Below the pieces are notes generated by a model. It was not told the DNA's origin and did not search any database. It saw only the letters and a list, made by a program, of their open reading frames with translations. Of a DNA stretch of 64,000 nucleotides, positions 26,756 to 35,273 are shown in pieces; the stretch's first letter is position 1, and each line of letters starts with the position of its first letter. The position numbers and the translations under genes are program-made. The DNA is from Eubacterium sp. (GTDB lineage Bacteria; Bacillota; Clostridia; Lachnospirales; Lachnospiraceae): contig JAEFAB010000022.1 in the NCBI GenBank assembly GCA_016292095.1, forward strand, positions 16,528 to 80,527, given 5' to 3'.

Positions 26756-27352
26756 TTAAAATCCACAAGGAAGTGTGGATAAAATCATATCAATTTTTTC
26801 CCTGGTATCCGCAGCTGAATAAGAATTATCAATAAACTCATCTGCCACCAGATTGCATTCCTCGTCGGAAGGTTGTTTATCAATGATGCTCTCAGATTTT
26901 TCTCTGGAATAACCGCGATTGTCCATCAGTCTCTGAATGCGCTTTTCTCGTTCACAAAATACAAACCAGATTTCATCACACTCCTCTTCGATTCCGGTTC
27001 CGATTAAAAGTGCTGACTCCACAACAACAATGTCCGCCTTAGACGCTTTCATTCTTTTTTTTATTTCCTGAATCGTTGCGGGATGAGTCATTGCATTCAA
27101 TTGCTTTCTGCGTTCTTCATTACAGAAAATCAACTTTGCCATTTTTTCTTTATCAATCACACCATCCACAATAACTTCGCCAAAGGCTTCTGCCACCCGG
27201 TTGAAAATTTCTTTTCCGGGTTCCATCAACTCTTTAGCCACATCATCGGATTTAATGATTTCTGCACAATACTGCTGTTCCAAATAATCCAGAACCGTTG
27301 ATTTCCCACTGCCAACGCCTCCGATAACACCAATTATCATAGTCTTCTCCAT
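26756..27352 (-). CDS. coaE: Dephospho-CoA kinase
   Basis: CoaE phosphorylates dephospho-CoA in the last step of CoA synthesis. The 198-residue protein has the P-loop GVIGGVGSGKST, the KSDDVAKELMEPG segment, LNAMTHPATIQEI and, in the lid region, FCEREKRIQRLMDNRGYS. It starts 5 bp after the polA stop, the common polA-coaE pairing in Clostridia. Transcription should end, at least partly, at the palindrome downstream. Confidence 0.96.
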   Translation of the reverse strand: MEKTMIIGVIGGVGSGKSTVLDYLEQQYCAEIIKSDDVAKELMEPGKEIFNRVAEAFGEVIVDGVIDKEKMAKLIFCNEERRKQLNAMTHPATIQEIKKRMKASKADIVVVESALLIGTGIEEECDEIWFVFCEREKRIQRLMDNRGYSREKSESIIDKQPSDEECNLVADEFIDNSYSAADTREKIDMILSTLPCGF

Positions 27353-27357
27353 TTCAA

Positions 27358-29988
27358 TTAATGTGCTTCATCCCAGTTTTTACCCACTTCAATACCAACA
27401 TCCAACGGTACATGCAACGTTGCGGCTTCACTCATATTGCGCACAAGGATTTCTTTCACTTCCTCGACTTCATCCTGATATGCTTCCACCAAAAGTTCGT
27501 CGTGAACCTGTAAGACAATCTGAGATTTCAATAATTTCTCTTTTAATTCTCTCGCAACGCGGATCATTGCGATTTTCATAATATCTGCAGCAGTTCCCTG
27601 AATCGGTGCATTCATGGCAACACGTTCTCCAAACTGACGCTGCATAAAGTTTCCTGCACTGAGTTCCGGAATCGGTCTGCGTCTTCCGAACATTGTAACA
27701 GAATACCCTTTTGTCTTCGCATCTTCCACGGATTGATCCAGATAATTCTTAATCCCCGGATAACTTTCAAAATAGTCATGAATATATTGTTCAGCTTCTT
27801 TTCGGCTAATTGACAATCCCTGGCTTAATCCAAAGGAACTGATGCCGTATACAATTCCGAAATTAACAGCCTTGGCATTTCTACGCTGTTCTTTCGTCAC
27901 TTCATCAATTGGCGTTTTAAATACCAAGGATGCCGTCGCAGCATGAATATCTCTGGAGCCTTTATAAGCTTCGATGAGATTTTTGTCATTGGACATATGA
28001 GCCAACAGACGAAGTTCAATCTGTGAATAATCCGCATCCACAAAAACGCATCCGTCCTTTGGTACAAAGACCTTTCGGATTTCTCTTCCGAGAGGCATTC
28101 GCACCGGAATATTTTGAAGATTCGGATCCGTGGAGCTGATTCTTCCGGTTGCTGTAATGGTCTGGTTAAATGTGCCGTGAATTCTTCCGTCTTCACCGAT
28201 ATAACCTGCCAAACCGTCGGCATAGGTTGATTTCAACTTCGTTAATTGGCGATATTCCAGGATTTTTCCTACAAAAGGATAATCCGGTTCCAGTTTTTCT
28301 AAAACGCTGGCTGATGTGGAATATCCGGTCTTTGTTTTCTTACCGCCCGGTAAGTTCATTTCGCCAAAAAGAATTTCTCCCAACTGTTTCGGAGAATTAA
28401 TATTGAATTCATGTCCGGCCTCTGCAAAGATTTCCTTCTCTAAAGTTTTAATTCCACCCTGCAGTCGTTCTCCGTATTCTTTTAATTCTTTTGCTTCTAC
28501 ACGAATTCCAACCTGTTCCATATCATAAAGAGCGTAGGTCAGCGGTAATTCAATATCCTGATAGACCGACCACATTTCTTCTTCTTTTAAACGCTTCTCT
28601 AAAGCATCCTTTGCTTTGAAAACAACGTAGGCATTGTAGCATGCATATTTCAGAACATTCTCCGGCACTTCATCCGACGGTGTTTCCCCTTTCTTTGTTT
28701 TCGGGAAGATTTCCTCGTATGAAGGAACAGTAATTCCCAGATAATCTCTGGCAATGTCATCATATTCATAAACTTTCTGCAACGGATTGATTAAATATGC
28801 AGCCAATCCGATATCAAATAAATTATTTTCTTCCGTTGCCTGTAACAGGTCATTGTTTTCTTTAATTTTCAGAATACTGATACATCCGTTGCCGGCAACA
28901 AGTTTCTGCACCTGACCGACCAAATATTCTTTAGTAATGAATCCTTCTTCCGTGATAAAATAGGTTTCTTTGCCATCCATGGCAAGAGCTACTCCAAACG
29001 TCTTTTTATCATCAATGAAAAGACCGATTTCTTTTTGTTCCATAGCTTTGGCAAAGATTTCTTCTGCTTCGAAATAATCGGTTACCGTCGTAAAGCCTTC
29101 TTCAAAATCGTTGGAGGAAGAAACATTGGAAAATCTGGCAATCATGCTCTTAAATTCCAATCGCTTAATCATGTTCAAGGCCTCTGCCGTATAAATGTCA
29201 CCGAAAACGCAATCCTTTACATCCACTTCCACCGGCGATTGGCGATTAATGGTAGCAAGTTCCTTACTCATTTGTGCCTTATCATAGTTTTCCAATAAAG
29301 CATTTCTGTTTCTTGTATTGGAAATACTTTCTGCATGTTCATAAGCATTCTCAATCGAACCAAATTCTTCAATAATGGCTGTGGCGCCTTTTTCTCCGAT
29401 TCCCGGAACACCCGGAATATTGTCGGAAGAATCTCCCATTAATGCTTTGACATCAATAAACTCTTTCGGCGTAACCTTGTAGAGTTCTTTGACTTCTTTG
29501 GCATTGTACTTTTCTACCGTAGTCTGCCCTTTTTTTGTCTTCGGAATACAAATTGTAACCGTCTCCGAAGCCAGCTGCAGCAAATCTCGGTCGCCGGAAT
29601 AAACAGCTACCGTAAAGCCTTCCTGTTCCCCCTGCAAAGATAAAGTTCCCAACACATCATCCGCCTCGTATCCCGGCAATTCCACCGTCTTAATATTCAT
29701 GGTATGAAGCACTTCCTTAATCAACGGAACCTGTTCTTTCAGTTCCGGAAGCATAGGCTTTCTTGTTCCCTTATAAGCGTCATACATTTTGTGTCGAAAA
29801 GTCGGTTTCGAAACATCAAAAGCAACAGCCAGATAATCAGGCTGTTGCTCATCAATAATTTTAAATAGAATATTTAAAAATCCAAATACCGCATTGGTAT
29901 GAATTCCTTCTGAATTAGCAAATACAGGCACTCCGTAAAATGCTCTGTTCAAAATACTGTGTCCGTCAATTAAAACAAATTTACTCAT
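27358..29988 (-). CDS. polA: DNA polymerase I
   Basis: An 876-residue repair and replication polymerase. The 5'-3' exonuclease is at about 1-290 (LIDGHSILNRAFYG, GDRDLLQLA, GDSSDNIPGVPGIGEKGA). A vestigial 3'-5' exonuclease domain follows (about 305-480), where the DxE motif reads FIDDKK, so proofreading is probably lost, as in other Gram-positive PolA. The polymerase domain has DADYSQIELRLLAHMS, the RRNAKAVNFGIVYG finger helix and QVHDELLVEA. It has its own promoter, close behind the copA stop. Confidence 0.97.
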   Translation of the reverse strand: MSKFVLIDGHSILNRAFYGVPVFANSEGIHTNAVFGFLNILFKIIDEQQPDYLAVAFDVSKPTFRHKMYDAYKGTRKPMLPELKEQVPLIKEVLHTMNIKTVELPGYEADDVLGTLSLQGEQEGFTVAVYSGDRDLLQLASETVTICIPKTKKGQTTVEKYNAKEVKELYKVTPKEFIDVKALMGDSSDNIPGVPGIGEKGATAIIEEFGSIENAYEHAESISNTRNRNALLENYDKAQMSKELATINRQSPVEVDVKDCVFGDIYTAEALNMIKRLEFKSMIARFSNVSSSNDFEEGFTTVTDYFEAEEIFAKAMEQKEIGLFIDDKKTFGVALAMDGKETYFITEEGFITKEYLVGQVQKLVAGNGCISILKIKENNDLLQATEENNLFDIGLAAYLINPLQKVYEYDDIARDYLGITVPSYEEIFPKTKKGETPSDEVPENVLKYACYNAYVVFKAKDALEKRLKEEEMWSVYQDIELPLTYALYDMEQVGIRVEAKELKEYGERLQGGIKTLEKEIFAEAGHEFNINSPKQLGEILFGEMNLPGGKKTKTGYSTSASVLEKLEPDYPFVGKILEYRQLTKLKSTYADGLAGYIGEDGRIHGTFNQTITATGRISSTDPNLQNIPVRMPLGREIRKVFVPKDGCVFVDADYSQIELRLLAHMSNDKNLIEAYKGSRDIHAATASLVFKTPIDEVTKEQRRNAKAVNFGIVYGISSFGLSQGLSISRKEAEQYIHDYFESYPGIKNYLDQSVEDAKTKGYSVTMFGRRRPIPELSAGNFMQRQFGERVAMNAPIQGTAADIMKIAMIRVARELKEKLLKSQIVLQVHDELLVEAYQDEVEEVKEILVRNMSEAATLHVPLDVGIEVGKNWDEAH

Positions 29989-30013
29989 ATCTTTTTATCT
30001 CCTAACTTCTAAC

Positions 30014-30042
30014 ATTATACCGTTATCCGAAAGGAGTGACAA
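30014..30042 (-). promoter_or_regulatory. polA-coaE promoter
   Basis: TTGTCA (30037-30042), 17 bp, TATAAT (30014-30019) on the minus strand, 10 bp after the copA stop. Confidence 0.82.
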
Positions 30043-30051
30043 GAATTTTCC

Positions 30052-32310
30052 TTAGGTTTCTTTTTTGATTTTCACTAAATTTAAGCGTAATGCATTGGAC
30101 ACTACACAAAGGCTGGAAAGACTCATTGCAGCCGCTGCAAACATCGGACTAAGTTTCAGTCCAAACATCGGATACCACATGCCGGCAGCCAATGGGATCC
30201 CAATAATATTGTAAATAAATGCCCAAAACAGATTTTCATAAATATTTCTTAAAACACTACGACTTAATCGAATTGCAGCCGGAACATCCTTCAATGAATT
30301 TTTTACCAATACAATATCCGCTGCATCCAGTGCCACATCGGTTCCCGCACCGATTGCAATACCAATATCCGCTCTGGTTAACGCCGGAGCATCATTAATC
30401 CCATCACCAACCATGGCTACATTTCCTTCTTCAGACAGCTTGCGAATGACTTCTTCTTTTCCCTGAGGAAGCAAATCGGAAACTACGTTTGTAACCCCTG
30501 CTTCACCACCGATATATTTTGCCACTCTTTCATTGTCTCCGGTAATCATCATGACATCTATGCCTAGTTTTTTTAATTCGTTTACCGCTGCTTCACTATC
30601 CGGTTTCAACTGATCTGCCACAGCAAACATTCCGATAATCCGATTATCCTTTGCAAAAAAGAGACTGCTCTTTCCCTGTGCAGAATACACATCACTACAT
30701 TGCAGATAATCTTCCGATACTTCTATTCCAAGTTGTTCCATATAGAGTCTGTTTCCTCCGCAAATCGGAACATCTCCCATCATTGCTTTCAGACCAACAC
30801 CGGGTTCAACCTGTAACTCAGTCACCTCGCGCTTAGAAACACCTTGGTTCTCCGCATAACTGTTCACTGCTTTAGCCAAAGGATGTTCGCTTTTATCCTC
30901 TAGTGCATAAGCAACTTCCACCAATTCAGTTACATTTTCTCCAAACAAATCCGTCACAATCGGTTTTCCTAAGGTTAAAGTACCGGTCTTATCAAAAGCA
31001 ATGGTTTTAACTTTCCCTGCATTTTCAAGTGCAGTTGCACTTTTAAATAAAATACCATTATTGGCACCGACGCCGTTACCAACCATAATTGCCACAGGTG
31101 TTGCCAATCCCAGGGCACACGGACAGCTGATTACCAATACGGAAATTGCTCTGGCAAGAGCAAAACCAAGTGTCTGTCCCGCAATAAGCCAACCAAACAA
31201 AGTGACTAGGGAAATCAAAATTACAACCGGGACAAACACTCCGGAAACCTTATCCGCCACCTTTGCAATCGGCGCCTTACTGGTTGCCGCATCCCGAACT
31301 AATTTAATAATCTGAGCCAGCGTTGTATCTTCCCCAACACGTTCTGCTTCACAAATAAGATAACCGGTCTGGTTAATTGTTGCAGAAGAAACCTTGTCTC
31401 CCGCCTTTTTATCTACAGGGATACTTTCACCGGTTAAAGAGGATTCATCAACCGTTGAAATTCCTTCAATGATTCTACCGTCTACAGGAATGGTTTCTCC
31501 CGGCTTTACGCCAAACCAATCTCCCACACGAATCACTTCAATGGCAACTTCCTGTTCAATCTGCTTCCCATCCGTATCCTTTCGGATTAATGTTGCAGTT
31601 TTCGCCTTCAATGCCATTAATCCCTTTAAAGCATCCGTGGTTCTTCCTTTGGAATAACTTTCCAAAAATTTGCCCAATGTAATTAATGTTACAATCATGG
31701 CAGCAGATTCAAAATAAAAATCATGCATGTGATTCAACACTTCAATATGATTGCCCAGTCGCTGGTCTTCCATCATACAATACAAAATATAGATACTGTA
31801 TGTCAAAGACGCAAATGATCCCATGGAAACCAAGGTATCCATGTTCGGAGCCCGATGAAGAATTCCTTTCGCACCATTGATAAAGAAATTCTGATTAATC
31901 ATCAAAATCGCAACTGTAAGCAACAATTCCGTCTCCCCGAAAGCAACCGGATTGTTTTCCAAAAATTCCGGTACCGGGAAATCACCCATCATATGCCCCA
32001 TGGAAAGATACATTAACGGAAACAATAATACTAAAGATGCATGAAATCTTCTGAATATAGCTTTTTTATCCTCTAAAGCCGCATCCGTCACAGTTTCTGT
32101 TTTTCCATCCTGTTTCACAGCTTTTGCCTGATATCCGGCCTTCTTAACCGCTTTTTCTATGACATCATCAGAAACCGTTCCGCGAACCTGCATGGAATTC
32201 GTCAACAAACTTACACGAACTTCCTCCACTCCCGGCAATTCCTGCACTGCTTTTTCGACTCTTCCCTGGCAAACAGCACAACTCATTCCTTTTACCTGAT
32301 ATTCTTTCAT
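30052..32310 (-). CDS. copA: Copper-exporting P1B-type ATPase
   Basis: A 752-residue copper pump. One N-terminal heavy-metal domain (about 1-68) has the CxxC site Cys11/Cys14 (GMSCAVCQG). The membrane part carries the CPC ion site in [14 protein letters not shown]. The phosphorylation motif DKTGTLTLG, the SEHPLAKAV nucleotide site and [10 protein letters not shown] are all intact, as is the MxxSS of the last helix ([18 protein letters not shown]). It follows csoR with a 16-bp gap, so copper derepression of the operon is expected. Cu(I) efflux is a secure inference from these motifs. Confidence 0.96.
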   Translation of the reverse strand: MKEYQVKGMSCAVCQGRVEKAVQELPGVEEVRVSLLTNSMQVRGTVSDDVIEKAVKKAGYQAKAVKQDGKTETVTDAALEDKKAIFRRFHASLVLLFPLMYLSMGHMMGDFPVPEFLENNPVAFGETELLLTVAILMINQNFFINGAKGILHRAPNMDTLVSMGSFASLTYSIYILYCMMEDQRLGNHIEVLNHMHDFYFESAAMIVTLITLGKFLESYSKGRTTDALKGLMALKAKTATLIRKDTDGKQIEQEVAIEVIRVGDWFGVKPGETIPVDGRIIEGISTVDESSLTGESIPVDKKAGDKVSSATINQTGYLICEAERVGEDTTLAQIIKLVRDAATSKAPIAKVADKVSGVFVPVVILISLVTLFGWLIAGQTLGFALARAISVLVISCPCALGLATPVAIMVGNGVGANNGILFKSATALENAGKVKTIAFDKTGTLTLGKPIVTDLFGENVTELVEVAYALEDKSEHPLAKAVNSYAENQGVSKREVTELQVEPGVGLKAMMGDVPICGGNRLYMEQLGIEVSEDYLQCSDVYSAQGKSSLFFAKDNRIIGMFAVADQLKPDSEAAVNELKKLGIDVMMITGDNERVAKYIGGEAGVTNVVSDLLPQGKEEVIRKLSEEGNVAMVGDGINDAPALTRADIGIAIGAGTDVALDAADIVLVKNSLKDVPAAIRLSRSVLRNIYENLFWAFIYNIIGIPLAAGMWYPMFGLKLSPMFAAAAMSLSSLCVVSNALRLNLVKIKKET

Positions 32311-32326
32311 TGATTTACACTCCTAA

Positions 32327-32653
32327 CTATTTCATCATTTTTTGTAACGTATCAACCAGTTCTTCTACCACTTCTGTATTCCCTGCTTTAATATTTTCTG
32401 TTACACAGGTTTGTATATGATTAGACAGAAGTTTTTTGTTAAAGCTGTTCAAGGCCGAATTGATTGCTGAAACCTGCATTAAAATATCTGTGCAGTAAGC
32501 ATCATTCTCCACCATTTTCTTTATCCCGCGAACCTGTCCCTCAATTCGACTCAGGCGGTTCATTAGATCTTTATATTCTTTTTCTTCTCTGTTTTTCTTC
32601 TTTTGACAACACTCCGTCACGGAATGATTCTTTTCACAATTACATTCCTTCAT
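32327..32653 (-). CDS. csoR: Copper-sensing repressor CsoR
   Basis: A DUF156 all-helical repressor of 108 residues that releases DNA when it binds Cu(I). The copper ligands are in the CsoR pattern: Cys54 (AYCTDIL), His79 and Cys83 (SNHIQTC). The DNA-binding segment RLSRIEGQVRGIKKMVE is typical. The N-terminal tail is longer than usual and holds four more cysteines (Cys4, 6, 15, 16) with His10, perhaps an extra metal site. A GC-rich operator lies in its promoter, and it precedes copA, its expected target. Confidence 0.95.
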   Translation of the reverse strand: MKECNCEKNHSVTECCQKKKNREEKEYKDLMNRLSRIEGQVRGIKKMVENDAYCTDILMQVSAINSALNSFNKKLLSNHIQTCVTENIKAGNTEVVEELVDTLQKMMK

Positions 32654-32686
32654 TCGACTGTCACCTCCTCTTTCGGATTCGAATTT

Positions 32687-32715
32687 ATTATATACCCCCT
32701 AGGGGTATTTTGCAA
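32687..32715 (-). promoter_or_regulatory. csoR-copA promoter with embedded CsoR operator
   Basis: TTGCAA (32710-32715), 17 bp, TATAAT (32687-32692) on the minus strand. The spacer is filled by the palindrome TACCCCCTAGGGGTA (32693-32707), the G/C-tract form typical of CsoR sites. Repressor bound there would sit between the two boxes. Confidence 0.9.
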
Positions 32716-32773
32716 ACAAATTTTGCACAATTTATTTTTTTGTTCAAAAACCTCAAAAAATATCTTTTTTATC

Positions 32774-32802
32774 TTGACAATCGAAGCTATAAATGATAAT
32801 AT
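32774..32802 (+). promoter_or_regulatory. Promoter of tRNA-Leu
   Basis: TTGACA (32774-32779), 17 bp, TAATAT (32797-32802), ending 12 bp before the tRNA 5' end. Confidence 0.82.
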
Positions 32803-32814
32803 TTCTACTGTTAT

Positions 32815-32896
32815 GCGGATGTGGCGGAATGGCAGACGCAGCAGACTCAAAATCTGCCGCCCACAAAGCGTGCGGGTTCAAGTCCCGCCATCCGCA
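32815..32896 (+). tRNA. tRNA-Leu (CAA)
   Basis: An 82-nt class II tRNA: acceptor arms GCGGATG and CATCCGC, anticodon stem GCAGA/TCTGC with loop CTCAAAA (anticodon CAA, reading UUG), a long variable arm and T-arm GCGGGTTCAAGTCCCGC. CCA is not encoded. A terminator follows at 32912. Its 3' end is the insertion site of the element to the right; the gene is still intact. Confidence 0.97.
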
Positions 32897-32898
32897 TT
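32881..32898 (+). repeat. Left attachment repeat (tRNA 3' end)
   Basis: The 18-mer AGTCCCGCCATCCGCATT covers the T-arm/acceptor 3' part of the tRNA and recurs at 37270-37287. The copy here completes the functional tRNA. Confidence 0.92.
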
Positions 32899-32911
32899 CA
32901 AATTTATCAAG

Positions 32912-32943
32912 AACTGTCTAACATTGTTTAGGCAGTTTTTTTT
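32912..32943 (+). terminator. Terminator after tRNA-Leu
   Basis: Stem AACTGTCTAA with TTTAGGCAGTT (one G-T pair) and a run of eight T. It lies inside the att repeats, so it came with the element and now ends the tRNA transcript. Confidence 0.85.
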
Positions 32944-33279
32944 GCTTCAATCCCTTTATTTATGGGACTTTGTAAAACTGCACTTCTTTTATCCTTGTTT
33001 ATTGCTTTTCTTCCGTTTTCAACTAATTCCTGTACTTATGGGGTACAAAATGGGGTATAAAATGGGACATATAAATGTAATGATTTCAATCAAAAAAAGA
33101 ACGGTATAATGCTATGCAAAACCGCTCTTTAGAAACCATATAAAATGACCAATCTCAAAACTGCCCCTCTACTGTTAATATATAAGATAACATATCCAAA
33201 ATAATCAATCAGATCATATACAAACACAAAAATATCTATATTAAAGATTTTTTTGAAATATACAAAAATTATATGGTAA
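32944..33279. other. Left end of the element, no gene seen
   Basis: About 335 bp without a credible gene. It holds the arm-type repeats at 33024-33073 and, at about 33098-33132, an imperfect inverted repeat (AAAGAACGGT with ACCGCTCTTT). The rest is A/T-rich. A plus-strand open frame crossing the tRNA from 32603 has no ribosome site and is not counted. Confidence 0.6.
33024..33073 (+). repeat. Left arm-type repeat cluster
   Basis: Three 12-bp tandem units (ATGGGGTACAAA, ATGGGGTATAAA, ATGGGACATATA) start at 33038, 33050 and 33062. The stretch 33024-33057 is identical over 34 bp to 37195-37228 at the other end. The pattern suits binding sites for the integrase N-terminal domain, like the DR-2 sites of Tn916. 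Confidence 0.8.
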
Positions 33280-33780
33280 TTATAATATAAAGGGTTCTAT
33301 TTCAATCATACCTTTATATTTATCAATAAGATTATTTATAATAACAACCCTCATTTCGTGTGGCAAATATTTAAATGCTTTGCTCTGTTCTTCAAATTCT
33401 TTAAATAAGTTATAAAACTCATCCCCATAAAAAATAACCTCACCATAACCAAGATATTTACTTGCATAAACATTTTCTCTTTCACTACAAAATCTTATAG
33501 ATCTATCTTCATTTAATAAATAATAAAAAAACAAATCACGAATAATATCGCTAAGATTTTTTTTCTTACAAATCTCAACATCTGATACGCCTAATAAATA
33601 ATCTATTGAACAATTATACTGTTCTGATATTTTTAAAAGATTATCAGTTGTTGGTATTTTATTATTCCATCGAGATACCGTTTCATCTGAAACATTTAAA
33701 TCTTCTGCGATTTCATAATGCTTTTTATTATTTGAGACTTCCTTTAATCTTTCTAAAAATAATTTTCCATTATATTCCAT
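33280..33780 (-). CDS. XRE-family repressor of the element
   Basis: A 166-residue protein with an N-terminal helix-turn-helix (about residues 8-65: HYEIAEDLNVSDETVSRWNN) ending in the phrase CSIDYLLGVSD common to phage-type repressors. The C-terminal half is unrelated to LexA-like peptidase domains, so how repression is lifted is unclear. The ATG at 33780 is chosen: GAGGTG lies before it, inside the longer ORF. The gene is transcribed away from the xis-like operon, the layout of phage and satellite master switches. Confidence 0.85.
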   Translation of the reverse strand: MEYNGKLFLERLKEVSNNKKHYEIAEDLNVSDETVSRWNNKIPTTDNLLKISEQYNCSIDYLLGVSDVEICKKKNLSDIIRDLFFYYLLNEDRSIRFCSERENVYASKYLGYGEVIFYGDEFYNLFKEFEEQSKAFKYLPHEMRVVIINNLIDKYKGMIEIEPFIL

Positions 33781-33800
33781 ACCACACCTCATGTTACTAA

Positions 33801-33828
33801 ATTTTATTTCAATCTTTAATATTGTTAA
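33801..33828 (-). promoter_or_regulatory. Repressor promoter, proximal candidate
   Basis: TTAACA (33823-33828), 16 bp, TAAAAT (33801-33806) on the minus strand, about 20 bp before the repressor start. Its -35 is part of the palindrome TGTTAACA (33823-33830). Confidence 0.5.
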
Positions 33829-33904
33829 CAGACTTTTAATATTATTAATGCTTTTTAAATGATCTCAAAGTGCATAGCACCAACGTCATTTTTTTAATAT
33901 GCTT

Positions 33905-33935
33905 ATTATAACACAAGATACGTATCGTGTTAACA
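33905..33935 (-). promoter_or_regulatory. Distal repressor promoter with palindromic operators
   Basis: TTAACA (33928-33933), 17 bp, TATAAT (33905-33910) on the minus strand. The -35 lies in a second TGTTAACA (33928-33935, within GTGTTAACAC), and the spacer contains the palindrome GATACGTATC (33917-33926). These are plausible repressor sites shared with the divergent operon. Confidence 0.55.
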
Positions 33936-33975
33936 CTGAAACCTACACAAACAAACATATTTAAGGAGGAATAAA

Positions 33976-34182
33976 ATGTATAAAAGAAACACTATTGAAT
34001 TTGATAAGAAAATCACGATAGACATCAATGAGTTACAGACTATGTTATCAGTTGGAAGAAACACAGCATTACAAATTGGTAAAAACGCAGGTGCAGTTAT
34101 TAAAATTGGAAGGCGTACATTATATAGAATTGATAAAATCCAAGAATATATGAATACGTTAACGGAGGAATGTAATGGATAA
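33976..34182 (+). CDS. Excisionase-like small HTH protein
   Basis: A 68-residue basic protein with a MerR-like or HTH_17-type fold: ITIDINELQTMLSVGRNTALQIGKNAG, then IKIGRRTLYRIDKIQEYM, the pattern of Tn916-type Xis proteins that bend DNA at element ends. AAGGAGG precedes the ATG. It is the first gene of the plus-strand operon and overlaps the next by 8 bp. Excision (with the integrase) is the likely role; transcriptional activation, as by AlpA-like proteins in satellites, is an alternative. Confidence 0.75.
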   Translation: MYKRNTIEFDKKITIDINELQTMLSVGRNTALQIGKNAGAVIKIGRRTLYRIDKIQEYMNTLTEECNG

Positions 34183-34528
34183 TATAGATTTATTAAAAAA
34201 CACAATCCCAATAGGAAAGGAAAACGCCATACATCAAAAAGAATTATCGGAGAAATTAGGTGTAAAGCCTGCTATGGTTAAAAGGATGGTACAGGATGCA
34301 AGACGTGTTGGCGTTGGTATTTGTAGTGGTACAGAGGGTTATTGGTTTGCAAAGGACGATATAGAAAAACAAGCATTCATTCGGTTATTACGAAAACAGG
34401 CTGTATCACGCTTAACCACAGTAAAACCAATCAACGACACCTTAAACACAATCAAAGGTCAAAAAGAATTTAATACAGTTTTAAATGATAAAGAGGTGTT
34501 ATCCAATGGCAAGAAAGAAAAGGATTGA
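34175..34528 (+). CDS. HTH protein of the element, unknown role
   Basis: A 117-residue basic protein. Its first half reads like a winged helix (IHQKELSEKLGVKPAMVKRMVQDARRVGVGI, then a GYWFAKDD wing), followed by a helical tail. I do not recognise a family beyond a general DNA-binding fold. It overlaps the xis-like gene upstream by 8 bp and the initiator-like gene downstream by 23 bp, so the three are co-translated. Being next to the initiator-like gene, it could help replication or its control. Confidence 0.7.
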   Translation: MDNIDLLKNTIPIGKENAIHQKELSEKLGVKPAMVKRMVQDARRVGVGICSGTEGYWFAKDDIEKQAFIRLLRKQAVSRLTTVKPINDTLNTIKGQKEFNTVLNDKEVLSNGKKEKD

Positions 34529-34901
34529 GGATATTTATGCAAGTACAGGTAAAACTGATACTTTTGGAATGATCTACAATGGAATGTTAGAAAGTGAACA
34601 GTATCAAAAATTGTCCTGTGGAGCAAAACAATTCTACACTCTTTGCAGGGTGCAATCAAAATCAAATCGTGGGAAATCCTGCTTGTACAAACATAAAGAA
34701 GAATACGGAATAGACTATACAGAAAATTGTTTCGTTTTTCCCGCTTCACACATGCAAAGATATGGCATTGAGCGTAGTAATGGGAGCAATTATCTAAAAC
34801 AGTTGATTGTTGCAGGATTTATAGAAAAGGTTGAAAACAATAAGGCAGTAAAAAAAGTAAATGTTTATAAGTTTTCTAACAAATGGAAAAATAGCAGTTA
34901 A
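34506..34901 (+). CDS. Putative replication initiator (winged helix)
   Basis: A 131-residue basic protein starting MARKKRIEDIYAST at 34506, after AGAGGTG. The central part (FGMIYNGMLESEQYQKLSCGAKQF, then FPASHMQRYGIERSNGSNYLKQLIVAGFIEKVE) resembles the winged-helix N-terminal domain of plasmid initiators, in which a short helical pattern ends with recognition of GLI-like words. No primase or helicase domain exists. Repeats of a 19-bp unit follow directly, which is where an initiator's origin would be. The initiator role is an inference from position and fold, not a family match. Confidence 0.55.
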   Translation: MARKKRIEDIYASTGKTDTFGMIYNGMLESEQYQKLSCGAKQFYTLCRVQSKSNRGKSCLYKHKEEYGIDYTENCFVFPASHMQRYGIERSNGSNYLKQLIVAGFIEKVENNKAVKKVNVYKFSNKWKNSS

Positions 34902-34910
34902 TTTTACCGT

Positions 34911-35032
34911 GTGTACGAGAAATAACATACTGTTATATGAGAGATAACAAAACAAGCAAAAATAATCTATGTGTTATATGAGAAATAACAAAAACAGGTA
35001 TTTTTACAAATTTATGTTATACAGGAAACACA
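34911..35032. repeat. Iteron-like repeats, candidate origin
   Basis: Two near-identical 19-bp units (TGTTATATGAGAGATAACA at 34931 and TGTTATATGAGAAATAACA at 34972) and two degenerate ones (34911-34927 and 35015-35032) occur in about 120 A/T-rich bp. Each good unit is itself an inverted repeat (TGTTAT...ATAACA). They lie directly after the initiator-like gene, the usual place for iterons. Alternatively they are operators. Confidence 0.55.
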
Positions 35033-35104
35033 CATTGTAAGATATAACCATAGGTTATGCGAAAATATGATGAATATCTTTACTCTATGAAAGGGGGTGT
35101 TTCT

Positions 35105-35221
35105 ATGTTGGCATCTGATGTATTAAAGGCAGAAAAGAAAAAAATAAGATTTTGGAAATCTGCTACTTTGCTATTATCAATAATATTATTTGCAGAAACT
35201 TTATTCTTTTTAGGAAAATAA
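35105..35221 (+). CDS. 38-residue membrane microprotein
   Basis: A small ORF of 38 codons. AAAGGGGGTG lies five bases before its ATG. The protein is a basic, charged head (MLASDVLKAEKKKIRFWK) and one hydrophobic helix (SATLLLSIILFAETLFFLG), a single-pass membrane microprotein with no obvious signal cleavage. It sits between the candidate origin and the terminase-like gene, in the same direction. It is too short to recognise; the strong ribosome site and clear two-part structure argue that it is real. A holin-like or host-interfering role is possible but unsupported. Confidence 0.6.
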   Translation: MLASDVLKAEKKKIRFWKSATLLLSIILFAETLFFLGK

Positions 35222-35273
35222 AAAAGTACGGTTTGAAGCGTGAATGAAGCGTGAAAAAAGAGAGGTGTTAGTA

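Noticed and set aside
32603..33109. A 168-codon plus-strand open frame across the csoR start, tRNA and att region
   Set aside because: It reads straight through the tRNA and a terminator, has no ribosome site and a non-protein-like composition.
34905..35075. CRISPR array in the repeat region
   Set aside because: The units are few, 19 bp, imperfect, unevenly spaced (20-43 bp) and self-complementary; no cas genes occur.
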